Below are positions 20,000 to 29,076 of a DNA stretch of 64,000 nt, piece after piece. Source of the DNA: Pseudomonas fulva 12-X (GTDB taxonomy: Bacteria; Pseudomonadota; Gammaproteobacteria; Pseudomonadales; Pseudomonadaceae); contig NC_015556.1 of assembly GCF_000213805.1 (NCBI RefSeq), forward strand, positions 3,053,001 to 3,117,000, written 5' to 3'. The translations under genes were made by a program, and so were the position numbers. Below the pieces are notes generated by a model. It made no database searches. It was not told the DNA's origin and was given only the letters and a program-made list of their open reading frames with translations. Positions within the stretch are counted from its first letter, which is position 1. The number at the start of each line of letters is the position of its first letter.

Positions 20000-20494
20000 A
20001 TGCTCACCCACAACACCCTTAAATACAAAGCCTGGGCAGACCGTCGAACGCTGGACGCGGTCGCTCAACTCGATCCATTGGCGCAGTCCGAAGCGCTGGC
20101 CTTCGCGCGGCAGCAGCTCAACCATATGGTTCGAGTTGAAGAGCTGTTTCGCGCACGGTTGCTTGGGGAGCCGGCGCCCCATGACAGTACCAACACCGAT
20201 ACCCTGCCCCAGCTCGATGAGCTGGATCGCCGGCTGATGGCGGCCAATCGGTGGTTGGCCGCGTACCTCGATGGCCTCACGCCTGGGCAGCTTCAGGAGC
20301 CTATTCGCTTCGTTTTCGTGGATGGCAAGCAGGGCATGCTGAGCCGTGAGGAAGCGATCTTTCATCTGGTCAACCATGGCACCTATCATCGCGGCGCCAT
20401 CGGCCATGCCCTTGACCGGGCGGACGGCAACCGACCCGCCGACACCTACACGGTGTTTATTCATGAGTCAGAGCCTGAGCGTAGAAACGCCTGA
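20000..20494 (+). CDS. DinB-family protein (putative metal-dependent enzyme)
   Basis: A 164-aa four-helix DinB/YfiT-like protein. The family's three metal-binding histidines are visible: one in QQLNHMVRVEELF and two in HLVNHGTYHRGAIG. The start MLTHNTLKYKAWADRRTLDAV matches the usual family N-terminus; an ATG 54 bp upstream would add an atypical leader. Family members use bacillithiol, mycothiol or other thiols, or are uncharacterised, so the substrate is unknown. It is the first of a run of small plus-strand genes after the cassette array. Confidence 0.88.
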   Translation: MLTHNTLKYKAWADRRTLDAVAQLDPLAQSEALAFARQQLNHMVRVEELFRARLLGEPAPHDSTNTDTLPQLDELDRRLMAANRWLAAYLDGLTPGQLQEPIRFVFVDGKQGMLSREEAIFHLVNHGTYHRGAIGHALDRADGNRPADTYTVFIHESEPERRNA

Positions 20495-20536
20495 GGCATA
20501 CTCCCCGTTCGATACAGACTCACCACCCGGCGCACC

Positions 20537-20875
20537 ATGACCAATCCACAAAACCAACTGAATGAACTGATCGCTCACCTAGCGGCGCTCACAGATATTC
20601 TCGCCCTCGACCCAGATAGCCACTGGGGCACGCATTTCCGCAATTGCCTAGCGACCGCCAGAGCGCTGGCGGGCAGCAGTCACGTTGGGGATGAACTGAC
20701 CGGCCTGGCGTGTTCGGTGATGTCCGTTTACGGCGGCATGGGCAGCTTCAACGATTACGCGCCGTGGCAGAATGGTCGCTTCATTGCCGGCATGGAGTCG
20801 CTGGATGAGGCGTCTAACCGCGTCTATATGGCGGCCCAGGCGATAAGGCTGCGCGATGCCACAGACGTAGACTGA
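20537..20875 (+). CDS. hypothetical protein (112 aa)
   Basis: A small, helical soluble protein. The motif HWGTHFRNCLATARAL followed by VMSVYGGMGSFNDYAP resembles, from memory, the uncharacterised DUF6966 family; I am not certain of that assignment. The start follows 42 bp after the DinB gene. No metal or active-site motif can be identified. Confidence 0.7.
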   Translation: MTNPQNQLNELIAHLAALTDILALDPDSHWGTHFRNCLATARALAGSSHVGDELTGLACSVMSVYGGMGSFNDYAPWQNGRFIAGMESLDEASNRVYMAAQAIRLRDATDVD

Positions 20876-20912
20876 CTTGCCGCATAGACCACAGCAAAGG
20901 CCACCTGAATCG

Positions 20913-21248
20913 ATGTCCATCACTAGCCTATCCGACCTATTCCAAACCGAGCCCATCACTTGGGGCTGCCGGGGTGATCCCTATCTGTGGCAGGAAATGA
21001 GCGAGGTGCTGGCCACCCTGCCGCTTCCGCCAAGCGAGGCGCAACTGGCCGAAATCCTCGAGGCCACCTTCGAACGCCTGGTTGGCTTGCCGACAAGCGC
21101 GGAAGTGTCCACGGTGTTCGTCGAGCGGCACGCCCATGGCGGCATGTCGTCGGGCCATATTAGCCTGAAGTTCTGGCGCGAGACGGCCGTACCCTTGTTG
21201 CTCGCGCGCTACCATGCAGCCTTTATCCTCGGCGACGCGCGTTCTTAA
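20913..21248 (+). CDS. hypothetical protein (111 aa)
   Basis: A soluble protein of unknown function. The chosen start is MSITSLSDLFQTEPITWGCRG; an earlier in-frame start would add 12 residues overlapping the preceding stop region. It contains GDPYLWQEM and a C-terminal block VERHAHGGMSSGHISLKFWR with a His/Gly-rich segment. Reminiscent of small immunity-like proteins, but no family is recognised with confidence. Confidence 0.65.
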   Translation: MSITSLSDLFQTEPITWGCRGDPYLWQEMSEVLATLPLPPSEAQLAEILEATFERLVGLPTSAEVSTVFVERHAHGGMSSGHISLKFWRETAVPLLLARYHAAFILGDARS

Positions 21249-21305
21249 TCACCCGGCAGCCGTTTATCGCAGGCTCCGTATCATGCCCAGCAAAGGACCC
21301 ATCGA

Positions 21306-21728
21306 ATGACCGACACCGCCTACTCCCTCGTGCACGCCACTCCGTCGGCGGAAACCTATCGCCACCTGCGCACTGCAGCCGGGCTGAGCGGCAAGACCGT
21401 CGAGGCGGCAAGTCGCGGCCTGCCCAATAGTCTGTTCGCCGTGCAGGTGCTCTGCGCCGGCGAGCCGGTGGGCATGGGCCGGGTGATCGGCGATGGCGGC
21501 GCGTTCTATCAGGTGGTGGATATCGCCGTGCTGCCGGAGCATCAAGGCCGCGGCCTGGGGAAAATGATCATGGCGGCGATCAGCGATTACATCGCGCGCG
21601 AGGTCCCGGAGTCAGGCTACGTCAGTTTGATCGCCGACGGCGAAGCGTACCGCCTGTACCAGCAGTTCGGCTTTGCGCTGACGGCACCGGCAAGCCAGGG
21701 CATGGCCCTGAAGAAAACCGCAGGCTGA
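21306..21728 (+). CDS. GNAT family N-acetyltransferase
   Basis: A 140-aa acetyl-CoA-dependent acetyltransferase. Motif A is present as IAVLPEHQGRGLGKMIMAAI, with the Q-x-x-G-x-G acetyl-CoA loop. A C-terminal YRLYQQFGF motif B is also seen. The acceptor is unknown; the size suits small-molecule acetylation. Member of the small plus-strand gene run. Confidence 0.9.
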   Translation: MTDTAYSLVHATPSAETYRHLRTAAGLSGKTVEAASRGLPNSLFAVQVLCAGEPVGMGRVIGDGGAFYQVVDIAVLPEHQGRGLGKMIMAAISDYIAREVPESGYVSLIADGEAYRLYQQFGFALTAPASQGMALKKTAG

Positions 21729-21757
21729 AGCGCTCGACACTTACCACAGGTACCCAG

Positions 21758-21919
21758 ATGAATCGCCGCAAGAAGATCAAGCAGTTGCTGGAGGCCCACG
21801 CCAAGAAGGCCAATGCCAAGCTGGCACCCAAGAGCAACAAGCCCAAATACATCAGCAAGGCGGATCGGGCGAAGCTGGAAGCCGAGGCGACTGAAAGCCC
21901 GAGCAGCGCCGTCGAGTAA
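21758..21919 (+). CDS. DUF2986-like small basic protein (53 aa)
   Basis: A short gene reading MNRRKKIKQLLEAHAKKANA, then KLAPKSNKPKYISKADRAKL and an acidic tail, ending in TAA. The sequence corresponds to the small DUF2986 family of gammaproteobacteria as I remember it. Lys/Ala-rich and highly charged, it may bind nucleic acid, but no function is known. It begins 30 bp after the acetyltransferase. Confidence 0.75.
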   Translation: MNRRKKIKQLLEAHAKKANAKLAPKSNKPKYISKADRAKLEAEATESPSSAVE

Positions 21920-22011
21920 CGCAAACTGCTTCATTTGTTTTCCATAAGGCATAGAGCTGCGTGACTGAAGCCACACTGGCAATGGCTACCCACTAACAAG
22001 GACGCCCTGCC

Positions 22012-22317
22012 ATGAGCCAGAACGCATACAACCGCCTGCGCAGCCAGGTGGATTTTCTGGAATCACTGCTCGCCGTGCTGGTGATCGCCCTGTTCGCGCT
22101 GGCTATCGTTGGCGCTCCGGATTTCGCGGTAATCACTCTGGCCGTGATCATCGGCGGCGGCCTGCTCAATCTGTATCGCCAGCATCAGTTACTGGAGCGT
22201 TATAGCTGCCCCAATTGTGGCGAGTCGCCCCATCACAGGGTCGACGAGCGGGCCGGCTATTACCATGACCCGGCGACCGCGAACTGCCTGCATTGTGGGC
22301 AGCGACTGAAGGAATAA
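22012..22317 (+). CDS. small membrane protein with C-terminal zinc ribbon
   Basis: A 101-aa protein. Two hydrophobic helices lie at about residues 16-35 and 38-53. A cytoplasmic tail carries two CxxC pairs (YSCPNCGES and ANCLHCGQR), a likely zinc ribbon. The start follows AAGGA at about 9 nt. Function unknown. Confidence 0.8.
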   Translation: MSQNAYNRLRSQVDFLESLLAVLVIALFALAIVGAPDFAVITLAVIIGGGLLNLYRQHQLLERYSCPNCGESPHHRVDERAGYYHDPATANCLHCGQRLKE

Positions 22318-22320
22318 TAT

Positions 22321-22390
22321 GTAGTGTGGATGATGCCTTCCATTCACCATCGCGATTTCAAAACAGTAGACGGATGAGACATCGCACCAC
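22321..22390. repeat. palindromic GTAGGGTGGA-family repeat, degenerate copy 3
   Basis: GTAGTGTGGATGATGCC at the left and GATGAGACATCGCACCAC at the right retain the outline of copies 1 and 2 at 19.7-19.9 kb, with many substitutions. Confidence 0.55.
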
Positions 22391-22437
22391 AATGATTCCG
22401 ATATCTACTTTAACTTGCGCTCTCTGCGGACAACTTT

Positions 22438-22773
22438 ATGCCACATTGCATTATTGAACACTCGGCCTCTCTGAACGGCGATGCTCTTCTACCCTTGATA
22501 TTTTCTGGAGCATTGAATACCGGACTCTTTGAATCTGATGGCAGCGATATAAAAGTCCGATCCATCGCTTACCAAAGCTATCTCACGGGGCCAGAAAGAA
22601 GCGATTTCGTCCATGTCACGATAAAAATCTTGTCCGGCAGAACCACCGAGCAGAAACAGATACTGTCGAAATCCGTGCTCGCTCAGTTGCAAACGATCGA
22701 ACGGCCTCACTGCTCGCTCACTGTTGAAGTCGCGGATATTGATCGCGCCAGCTATTCAAAAGTGGTGAGTTGA
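22438..22773 (+). CDS. 5-carboxymethyl-2-hydroxymuconate isomerase family protein
   Basis: A 111-aa tautomerase-superfamily protein of the CHMI type. The N-terminus MPHCIIEHSASL gives the catalytic Pro1 after Met removal. LTGPERSDFVHVTIKILSGR is the conserved middle strand. CHMI acts in homoprotocatechuate degradation, but no hpa genes are nearby, so the actual substrate is uncertain. Base composition is somewhat more AT-rich than its neighbours. Confidence 0.85.
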   Translation: MPHCIIEHSASLNGDALLPLIFSGALNTGLFESDGSDIKVRSIAYQSYLTGPERSDFVHVTIKILSGRTTEQKQILSKSVLAQLQTIERPHCSLTVEVADIDRASYSKVVS

Positions 22774-22840
22774 AAGCGGACAGCAATCCTTATCTGCTTC
22801 GTCCCGAGATCGCTCAACGCCTTATCAGCGATCTCAGAAC

Positions 22841-22884
22841 GGTGGACGGATCGGGCCGCGTAGGTGAAGCGTCGTCTACCCTAC
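22841..22884. repeat. GTAGGGTGGA-family repeat, half copy 4
   Basis: GGTGGACGGATCGGGCC ... GCGTCGTCTACCCTAC corresponds to the right half of copy 1; the left half is missing. Confidence 0.6.
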
Positions 22885-22895
22885 AAACTGGACGA

Positions 22896-23267
22896 TCAAG
22901 GCGCCGACCGCGGCCCGGCGCAGCGGCTCTTGTTCCACTCGTCCGTCAGCAAGCTTGGCACCACGCCCTGGCCGGGAATGGCGACGAAGCCCATGGGCGC
23001 GGTGCGCTTTCCGTCTTTACCGATATAACTGAACCGGCCGCAGGTGCCGTGGTGGTCACTGAGGATCAGTGTTGCGGGGTCGGCGCCGGCGCCGCGCACG
23101 TAGTCCTTCATCATCTCGACGGATGCTGGATTCGCCGGCACGCCCGCCAGGTACCACTTGCTCTTGCCCAGCAGCATGATCAGGCACAACAGGATGCCCG
23201 CCCATAGCGCCAGGCGTTTGAAGCGCTTGGCGCTTCGGTGAATCTGCAGCACGTCGCGGTAATGCAT
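22896..23267 (-). CDS. hypothetical single-pass membrane protein
   Basis: A 123-aa protein. A basic N-terminus (HRSAKRFKR) precedes one membrane helix (LALWAGILLCLIMLL, about residues 19-34) and an extracytoplasmic domain with two cysteines (GTCGRFSYIGKDG and SRCAGPRSAP) that may form a disulfide. The start MHYRDVLQ is preferred; a start 9 codons upstream is possible. No family assigned. Confidence 0.7.
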   Translation of the reverse strand: MHYRDVLQIHRSAKRFKRLALWAGILLCLIMLLGKSKWYLAGVPANPASVEMMKDYVRGAGADPATLILSDHHGTCGRFSYIGKDGKRTAPMGFVAIPGQGVVPSLLTDEWNKSRCAGPRSAP

Positions 23268-23345
23268 CCCTGATTTCCTGCCTCCCAATCCCAACTGCCG
23301 ATGTTAACCAGCGAGGTGCATCAGGGCTGCGACGCAGGCCTGCTT

Positions 23346-24056
23346 TCAGCGCTTCTTGGCGTGCTCGCGCAGAAAGCCCGCCACCGCATCCGCCGCCGAC
23401 TCCAGATGCTGTTCGTGGCTGTAGCCGGACACCTTCAGCGGTTTGAGGTCGTGGTCGCCCGCCGTCAGCCAGCACAGTTCAATGGCCGCCGAGAGTTGGT
23501 AACCGGCCACGGTGTGGCGGTCGCCCATGGCGTCGCGTTCGCCCTGCACGATGAGGGTCGGCGTTTTCAGGTCGGCCAGGTGCGCGGTGCGCGGTTTGTC
23601 GGCCTTGCCGATGGCGTGGAAGGGGTAGCCCAGGCAAACCAGGCCGTCAGCATCCAGTTCGTCGGCCAGCAGACTGGCCATGCGCCCGCCCATGGATTTG
23701 CCGCCAATGGCCAACGGCCCCGTGACCTGGTGTCGCACGGCGGCGTATACGGCTCGCCAGCAGTCGAGCAGTTTCGCCTGGGGGTTGGGTGGGCGTTTCT
23801 TGCCGTCCTGTCGGCGCGCGGCCATGTAGTCGAACTCGAAGCGCACCACCGTCAGCCCGCGGGCGGCGAGCTTCTCGGCCATCAGGTTCATGAAGTCGCT
23901 GTCCATCGGCGCGCCGGCGCCGTGGGCGAGGATCAGGGTGGCCTGGCTGGCGCCCGTCGGCCGATCCCAGAGCAGCGCTGGCGCTGGGCTTTCCTGTGCC
24001 TGTTGACCGGCGTCAATACCGCTTCGCTGCCCTTCTCGCATGCTTGCCTCGCTCAT
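23346..24056 (-). CDS. alpha/beta hydrolase (KANL3/Tex30-like)
   Basis: A 236-aa hydrolase. The nucleophile elbow is [11 protein letters not shown] (serine near residue 115). The oxyanion-side motif is [13 protein letters not shown], the acid lies in [10 protein letters not shown], and the histidine in the C-terminal [11 protein letters not shown]. Bacterial members of this dienelactone-hydrolase-like group have no settled substrate. It is divergent from ccoN, and its 5' end overlaps the candidate Anr box at 24003-24016. Confidence 0.88.
   Translation of the reverse strand: MSEASMREGQRSGIDAGQQAQESPAPALLWDRPTGASQATLILAHGAGAPMDSDFMNLMAEKLAARGLTVVRFEFDYMAARRQDGKKRPPNPQAKLLDCWRAVYAAVRHQVTGPLAIGGKSMGGRMASLLADELDADGLVCLGYPFHAIGKADKPRTAHLADLKTPTLIVQGERDAMGDRHTVAGYQLSAAIELCWLTAGDHDLKPLKVSGYSHEQHLESAADAVAGFLREHAKKR
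24003..24016 (+). promoter_or_regulatory. candidate Anr/FNR box for the first cco operon
   Basis: TTGACCGGCGTCAA matches TTGAT-N4-ATCAA at 8 of 10 positions. It lies within the 5' end of the divergent hydrolase gene, 125 bp before ccoN. An activator centred at -41.5 would place the transcription start near 24051. The -10 hexamer at that spacing is weak. Inference from pattern and from known Anr control of one cco operon in P. aeruginosa. Confidence 0.45.
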
Positions 24057-24140
24057 AAAAAAGCCCTTTTTCGTGTACGGATTTGTCCGTGCGCGGGGGC
24101 TGCAGATGATCTGCCCATAACCGTGGATGGAAACCCAGAC

Positions 24141-25580
24141 ATGAACACAACAACCAGTTCCGCCTATAACTACAAGGTGGTTCGCCAATTCGCCATCATG
24201 ACGGTGGTGTGGGGCATAGTCGGGATGGGGCTCGGCGTGCTTATCGCAGCGCAGCTCGCCTGGCCGTGGCTCAACTTCGACCTGCCGTGGACCAGCTTCG
24301 GTCGCCTGCGGCCCCTGCACACCAACGCGGTGATCTTCGCCTTCGGCGGCTGCGCCCTGTTCGCCACCAGTTACTATGCCGTACAGCGCACCTCCCAGGC
24401 CACGCTGTTTGCACCGAAGCTGGCGGCTTTCACGTTCTGGGGCTGGCAACTGGTGATCCTGCTGGCGGCCATCACCCTGCCGCTGGGCTACACCAGTTCC
24501 AAGGAATACGCCGAGCTGGAATGGCCGATCGACATTCTGATCACCATCGTCTGGGTCAGCTACGCGATCGTGTTCTTCGGCACCATCATCAAGCGCAACG
24601 TCAGCCACATCTATGTGGGCAACTGGTTCTTCGGCGGGTTCATCCTCACCGTGGCGCTGCTGCACGTGGTCAACAACCTGGAAGTACCGGTCACCCTGAC
24701 CAAGTCCTACTCACTGTACGCCGGTGCCACCGACGCGATGATCCAGTGGTGGTACGGCCACAACGCGGTGGGCTTCTTCCTGACCGCAGGCTTCCTGGGG
24801 ATGATGTACTACTTCGTGCCCAAGCAGGCCGGGCGTCCGGTGTATTCCTATCGCCTGTCGATCGTGCACTTCTGGGCGCTGATCACCCTGTACATCTGGG
24901 CCGGCCCGCACCACTTGCACTACACCGCGCTGCCGGACTGGGCCCAGAGCCTGGGCATGGTGATGTCCCTGGTGCTGCTGGCACCGAGCTGGGGCGGCAT
25001 GATCAACGGCATGATGACCCTGTCGGGCGCCTGGCATAAGTTGCGCACCGACCCGATCCTGCGCTTTTTGGTCGTCTCCCTGGCGTTCTACGGCATGTCG
25101 ACCTTCGAAGGCCCGATGATGGCCATCAAGACCGTCAACGCCCTCTCCCACTACACCGACTGGACCATCGGCCACGTGCACGCCGGCGCCCTGGGCTGGG
25201 TCGCCATGGTGTCGATCGGCTCGCTGTATCACCTGATTCCCAAAGTGTTCGGTCGCGAGCAGATGCACAGCATCGGCCTGATCAACGCGCACTTCTGGCT
25301 CGCCACCATCGGCACCGTGCTGTACATCGCCTCGATGTGGGTCAACGGCATCGCCCAGGGCCTGATGTGGCGCGCGGTGAACAGCGACGGCACGCTTACC
25401 TACTCCTTCGTCGAGGCGCTGGAAGCCAGCCACCCCGGCTTCGTAGTGCGGGTGATCGGCGGCGCGATCTTCTTCACCGGCATGCTGCTGATGGCCTGGA
25501 ACACCTGGCAGACCGTGCGCGCCAGCAAGCCGGAAGAACTGGAAGCTGCCGCTCTGTATTCGGTTGAGGGAGCCCACTGA
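24141..25580 (+). CDS. ccoN: cytochrome cbb3 oxidase catalytic subunit I (first operon)
   Basis: Catalytic subunit of the high-affinity terminal oxidase: reduces O2 at a heme b3-CuB centre and pumps protons. It has 479 aa and 12 membrane helices. Ligand histidines are visible: H60 ([12 protein letters not shown]), H207 ([11 protein letters not shown]), H257/H258 (GPHHLHY) and H345/H347 ([10 protein letters not shown]). By position relative to ccoG this operon corresponds to cco2 of P. aeruginosa. The stop overlaps the ccoO start (TGATG). It shares a 90-bp identical block with the second ccoN. Confidence 0.98.
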   Translation: MNTTTSSAYNYKVVRQFAIMTVVWGIVGMGLGVLIAAQLAWPWLNFDLPWTSFGRLRPLHTNAVIFAFGGCALFATSYYAVQRTSQATLFAPKLAAFTFWGWQLVILLAAITLPLGYTSSKEYAELEWPIDILITIVWVSYAIVFFGTIIKRNVSHIYVGNWFFGGFILTVALLHVVNNLEVPVTLTKSYSLYAGATDAMIQWWYGHNAVGFFLTAGFLGMMYYFVPKQAGRPVYSYRLSIVHFWALITLYIWAGPHHLHYTALPDWAQSLGMVMSLVLLAPSWGGMINGMMTLSGAWHKLRTDPILRFLVVSLAFYGMSTFEGPMMAIKTVNALSHYTDWTIGHVHAGALGWVAMVSIGSLYHLIPKVFGREQMHSIGLINAHFWLATIGTVLYIASMWVNGIAQGLMWRAVNSDGTLTYSFVEALEASHPGFVVRVIGGAIFFTGMLLMAWNTWQTVRASKPEELEAAALYSVEGAH

Positions 25581-26188
25581 TGAAACACGAAATCGTCGAA
25601 AAGAACGTCGGCCTGATGGCCCTGCTGATGGTGTTCGCCGTCAGCATCGGCGGGCTGACGCAGATCGTCCCGCTGTTCTTCCAGGACGTGGTCAACGAGC
25701 CGGTCGCGGGCATGAAGCCCTACACCGCGCTGCAGCTCGAGGGCCGCGACGTGTACATCAAGGAAGGCTGCGTGGGTTGCCACTCACAGATGATCCGCCC
25801 GTTCCGCGCCGAGACCGAGCGCTACGGCCACTACTCGGTAGCCGGCGAAAGCGTCTGGGACCACCCCTTCCTGTGGGGCTCCAAGCGTACCGGGCCAGAC
25901 CTGGCCAGGGTCGGCGGCCGCTACTCGGACGAGTGGCACCGCGCGCATCTCTACAACCCGCGCAACGTGGTGCCGGAATCGAAGATGCCGTCCTACCCCT
26001 GGCTGGTCGAGAACGTGCTCGACGGCAAGGACACGCCCAAAAAGCTCAAGGCCATGCAATTTCTCGGCGTGCCCTACACGGATGACGACATCGCCGGTGC
26101 CAGCGCTGCGGTGAAAGGCAAGACCGAGATGGACGCCCTGGTCGCCTACCTGCAAGTGCTCGGCACTGCGCTGAAGAACAAGAGGTGA
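25580..26188 (+). CDS. ccoO: cytochrome cbb3 oxidase monoheme subunit II (first operon)
   Basis: Membrane-anchored cytochrome c subunit carrying electrons toward CcoN. It has 202 aa, with an N-terminal membrane anchor (about residues 10-32) and one heme c motif [12 protein letters not shown] (C64, C67, H68). The distal ligand methionine is probably in [10 protein letters not shown]. Translationally coupled to ccoN. Confidence 0.97.
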   Translation: MKHEIVEKNVGLMALLMVFAVSIGGLTQIVPLFFQDVVNEPVAGMKPYTALQLEGRDVYIKEGCVGCHSQMIRPFRAETERYGHYSVAGESVWDHPFLWGSKRTGPDLARVGGRYSDEWHRAHLYNPRNVVPESKMPSYPWLVENVLDGKDTPKKLKAMQFLGVPYTDDDIAGASAAVKGKTEMDALVAYLQVLGTALKNKR

Positions 26189-26192
26189 TCCC

Positions 26193-26378
26193 ATGCTTAC
26201 CGACCTGATCGACATCGGCATGGTGCGCGGCATCGGTACCGCCCTGGTACTGATCGCCTTCACCTGCGTGACGCTGTGGGCTTACAGCGGCAAGCGCGCC
26301 AAGGCCTTCGAGGATGCGGCGAACCTGCCCTTCGCCGATGAACCCAACAAAGCAGCAGTAAGGAAAGACACCCCATGA
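26193..26378 (+). CDS. ccoQ: cbb3 oxidase small subunit CcoQ (first operon)
   Basis: A 61-aa single-span protein stabilising the cbb3 complex. The membrane helix is at about residues 12-32 ([20 protein letters not shown]), followed by a cytosolic tail NLPFADEP conserved in its paralogue. The stop overlaps the ccoP start. Confidence 0.93.
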   Translation: MLTDLIDIGMVRGIGTALVLIAFTCVTLWAYSGKRAKAFEDAANLPFADEPNKAAVRKDTP

Positions 26379-27304
26379 GCACTTTCTGGAGCTGGTATAT
26401 CACGCTGCTGACCCTCGGCAGCCTGGTCGCGTTGTTCTGGCTGCTGTTCGCCACACGCAAGGGGGAACGCAAGAACACCACCGACCAGACCATGGGCCAT
26501 TCCTTCGACGGCATCGAGGAGTACGACAACCCGCTGCCGCGCTGGTGGTTCATGCTGTTTCTCGGCACGCTGATCTTCGCCGCCGGTTACCTGGCGCTGT
26601 ATCCGGGGCTGGGCAACTTCAAAGGGCTGCTACCCGGCTATGAAGACGGCTGGACCCAGGTCGCCCAGTGGGAGCGCGAAGTGGCCAAGGCCGACGCCCA
26701 GTACGGGCCGATCTTCGCCAAGTACTCGGCCATGCCCCTGGAGCAGGTCGCCCAGGACGAACAGGCGCTGAAGATGGGCGGCCGGCTGTTCGCCACCTAC
26801 TGCTCGATCTGCCACGGCTCGGACGCCAAGGGCGCGGTGGGATTTCCCAACCTGACCGACGAGAACTGGCGCTGGGGCGGCGACGCCGAAACCATCAAGA
26901 CCACCATCCTCAACGGGCGTATCGGCGTGATGCCGGCCTGGGGCCAGGTACTCGGTGACGACGGCGTACGCAACGTCGCCGGCTACGTGCGCCATGAACT
27001 GGCGGGCCTGCCGCTGGCCGAGGGCAGCAATATCGACCTGGAACAGGGCAAACAGCTGTTCTCCACCACCTGCGTGGCCTGCCACGGCCCGGCAGGCACC
27101 GGCACGGCGGCCATGGGCGCACCGGACCTGACTCACCCGGGTGGCTGGATCTACGGCTCGAGCCTGGCGCAACTGCAGCAGACCATCCGCTATGGCCGCA
27201 ACGGCCAGATGCCGGCCCAGGAGCACTACCTGGGCAACGACAAGGTGCACCTGCTGGCGGCTTATGTGCTGAGCCTGAGTCGCACCAAGGACGCTGCCAA
27301 ATAA
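26375..27304 (+). CDS. ccoP: cytochrome cbb3 oxidase diheme subunit III (first operon)
   Basis: Diheme cytochrome c subunit accepting electrons from soluble c-type cytochromes. It has 309 aa, with two N-terminal membrane helices (about 8-26 and 57-76) and two heme motifs, CSICH (C143-C146-H147) and CVACH (C233-C236-H237). The ATG start overlaps the end of ccoQ. It is the last gene of the operon; a palindromic repeat follows within 20 bp. Confidence 0.97.
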   Translation: MSTFWSWYITLLTLGSLVALFWLLFATRKGERKNTTDQTMGHSFDGIEEYDNPLPRWWFMLFLGTLIFAAGYLALYPGLGNFKGLLPGYEDGWTQVAQWEREVAKADAQYGPIFAKYSAMPLEQVAQDEQALKMGGRLFATYCSICHGSDAKGAVGFPNLTDENWRWGGDAETIKTTILNGRIGVMPAWGQVLGDDGVRNVAGYVRHELAGLPLAEGSNIDLEQGKQLFSTTCVACHGPAGTGTAAMGAPDLTHPGGWIYGSSLAQLQQTIRYGRNGQMPAQEHYLGNDKVHLLAAYVLSLSRTKDAAK

Positions 27305-27323
27305 CCCCGTCACCTACCGCGCC

Positions 27324-27394
27324 GTAGCCTGGCGTTGAGCGAAGCAATACCCAGGGATCGATTCCCGGGTTTCGCTTCGCTCTACCCAGGCTAC
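27324..27394. repeat. palindromic GTAGCCTGG-family repeat
   Basis: GTAGCCTGGCGTTGAGCGAA and TTCGCTTCGCTCTACCCAGG (then CTAC) are near-inverse arms around a short loop, giving a ~71-bp hairpin between the two cco operons. It may also act as a transcription attenuator. A related element lies at 46420-46484. Confidence 0.75.
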
Positions 27395-27414
27395 AAAAGC
27401 CGATCATTGATTCC

Positions 27415-27446
27415 GTAGCCTGGCGTTGAGCGCAGCGAAACCCAGG
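27415..27446. repeat. half copy of the GTAGCCTGG-family repeat
   Basis: GTAGCCTGGCGTTGAGCGCA, then GCGAAACCCAGG, repeats the left arm of the element at 27324-27394 in direct orientation, 20 bp away. The remaining gap to ccoN (27447-27621) should hold the promoter of the second operon; I see no Anr box there. Confidence 0.7.
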
Positions 27447-27621
27447 AAACCATCCCCAATCCCCCGCTTGCCCGAGCACTGTCCGCGCCAGCCAAGGCTG
27501 CTGACAGAACCCTTGCACCACATTTCCCACGCATTGCGCCGCCCCAGCCGGTCGGGGATACTCGCGCCGCCTGAAATGCCTGTTGCCTCGCGGCAGCGCC
27601 CAGCCCAGCGTGGAACCCAGC

Positions 27622-29076
27622 ATGAGCCCAGCAAGCAGTCCGGCTGCCTACAACTACAAGGTGGTGCGCCAGTTCGCGGTGATGACCGTGGTCTGGGGCG
27701 TGGTCGGCATGGCGCTGGGGGTGTTCATCGCCGCGCAACTGGTATGGCCGCAACTGAATTTCGACCTGCCCTGGACCAGCTTCGGCCGCCTGCGGCCGCT
27801 GCACACCAATGCGGTGATCTTCGCCTTTGGCGGCTGCGCGCTGTTCGCCACCAGCTATTACGTGGTGCAGCGCACCTGCCAGGTGCGGCTGGCGTCCGAC
27901 CGCCTGGCGGCCTTCACCTTCTGGGGCTGGCAGGCGGTGATCGTCTCGGCGGTGATCAGCCTGCCAATGGGCTACACCAGCAGCAAGGAGTACGCCGAGC
28001 TGGAGTGGCCGATCGATATCCTCCTGGGCATCGTCTGGTTCGCCTATATCGGCGTGTTCTTCGGCACCCTGTTCAAGCGCCGCACCCGGCATATCTACGT
28101 GGCCAACTGGTTCTTCGGCGCCTTCATCCTGGTCACCGGCATGCTGCACCTGGTCAACAGCGCCGCTGTGCCGGTCAGCCTGTTCAAGTCCTACTCGGTG
28201 TACGCCGGTGCCACGGACGCGATGATCCAGTGGTGGTACGGCCACAACGCGGTGGGCTTCTTCCTGACCACCGGCTTTCTGGGGATGATGTACTACTTCG
28301 TGCCCAAGCAGGCCAACCGGCCGATCTACTCGTACCGGCTGTCCATCGTGCACTTCTGGGCGCTGATCACCCTGTATATCTGGGCCGGCCCGCACCACCT
28401 GCACTACACCGCCCTGCCGGACTGGGCCCAGAGCCTGGGCATGGTGATGTCGATCATCCTCCTGGCACCGAGCTGGGGCGGCATGATCAACGGCATGATG
28501 ACCCTGTCGGGCGCCTGGCATAAGTTGCGCACCGACCCGATCCTGCGCTTTCTGGTCGTCTCCCTGGCGTTCTACGGCATGTCCACCTTCGAGGGGCCGA
28601 TGATGGCCATCAAGACGGTCAACGCACTGTCGCACTACACCGACTGGACCATCGGCCACGTGCACGCTGGCGCCCTCGGCTGGGTGGCGATGATCACCAT
28701 CGGCTCGCTGTATCACCTGATTCCCCGGATGTTCGGCCGCGAGCAGATGCACAGCCTGGCGGCGATCCACCTGCATTTCTGGCTGGCGACCATCGGCACC
28801 GTGCTGTACATCGTCGCCATGTGGGTCAACGGCATCACCCAGGGCCTGATGTGGCGCGCGGTGCAGGAAGACGGCACGCTCACCTACTCGTTCATCGAGT
28901 CGGTGACGGCCAGCCACTGGGGCTACGTGGTGCGCATGCTCGGCGGTGCGATCTTCTTCAGCGGCATGCTGCTGATGGCCTGGAACACCTGGCGCACCAT
29001 TCGCGGTGCGCAACCGGCCGACTACGATGCCGGCGCGCGAATTCCCCTGGCGCAAAACGGGGAGATCGGCCGATGA
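27622..29076 (+). CDS. ccoN: cytochrome cbb3 oxidase catalytic subunit I (second operon)
   Basis: Second catalytic subunit paralogue, 484 aa from [15 protein letters not shown], with the same heme and CuB histidine motifs as the first ([36 protein letters not shown]). It differs mainly at the termini and in a few helices (for example [14 protein letters not shown]). Being next to ccoG it corresponds in position to cco1 of P. aeruginosa. The stop overlaps the ccoO start (ATGA). Confidence 0.98.
   Translation: MSPASSPAAYNYKVVRQFAVMTVVWGVVGMALGVFIAAQLVWPQLNFDLPWTSFGRLRPLHTNAVIFAFGGCALFATSYYVVQRTCQVRLASDRLAAFTFWGWQAVIVSAVISLPMGYTSSKEYAELEWPIDILLGIVWFAYIGVFFGTLFKRRTRHIYVANWFFGAFILVTGMLHLVNSAAVPVSLFKSYSVYAGATDAMIQWWYGHNAVGFFLTTGFLGMMYYFVPKQANRPIYSYRLSIVHFWALITLYIWAGPHHLHYTALPDWAQSLGMVMSIILLAPSWGGMINGMMTLSGAWHKLRTDPILRFLVVSLAFYGMSTFEGPMMAIKTVNALSHYTDWTIGHVHAGALGWVAMITIGSLYHLIPRMFGREQMHSLAAIHLHFWLATIGTVLYIVAMWVNGITQGLMWRAVQEDGTLTYSFIESVTASHWGYVVRMLGGAIFFSGMLLMAWNTWRTIRGAQPADYDAGARIPLAQNGEIGR

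Noticed and set aside
23346..24665. Long 439-codon form of the hydrolase
   Set aside because: The extra N-terminal 200 codons are antisense to ccoN and show no hydrolase similarity; the family start is at 24056.
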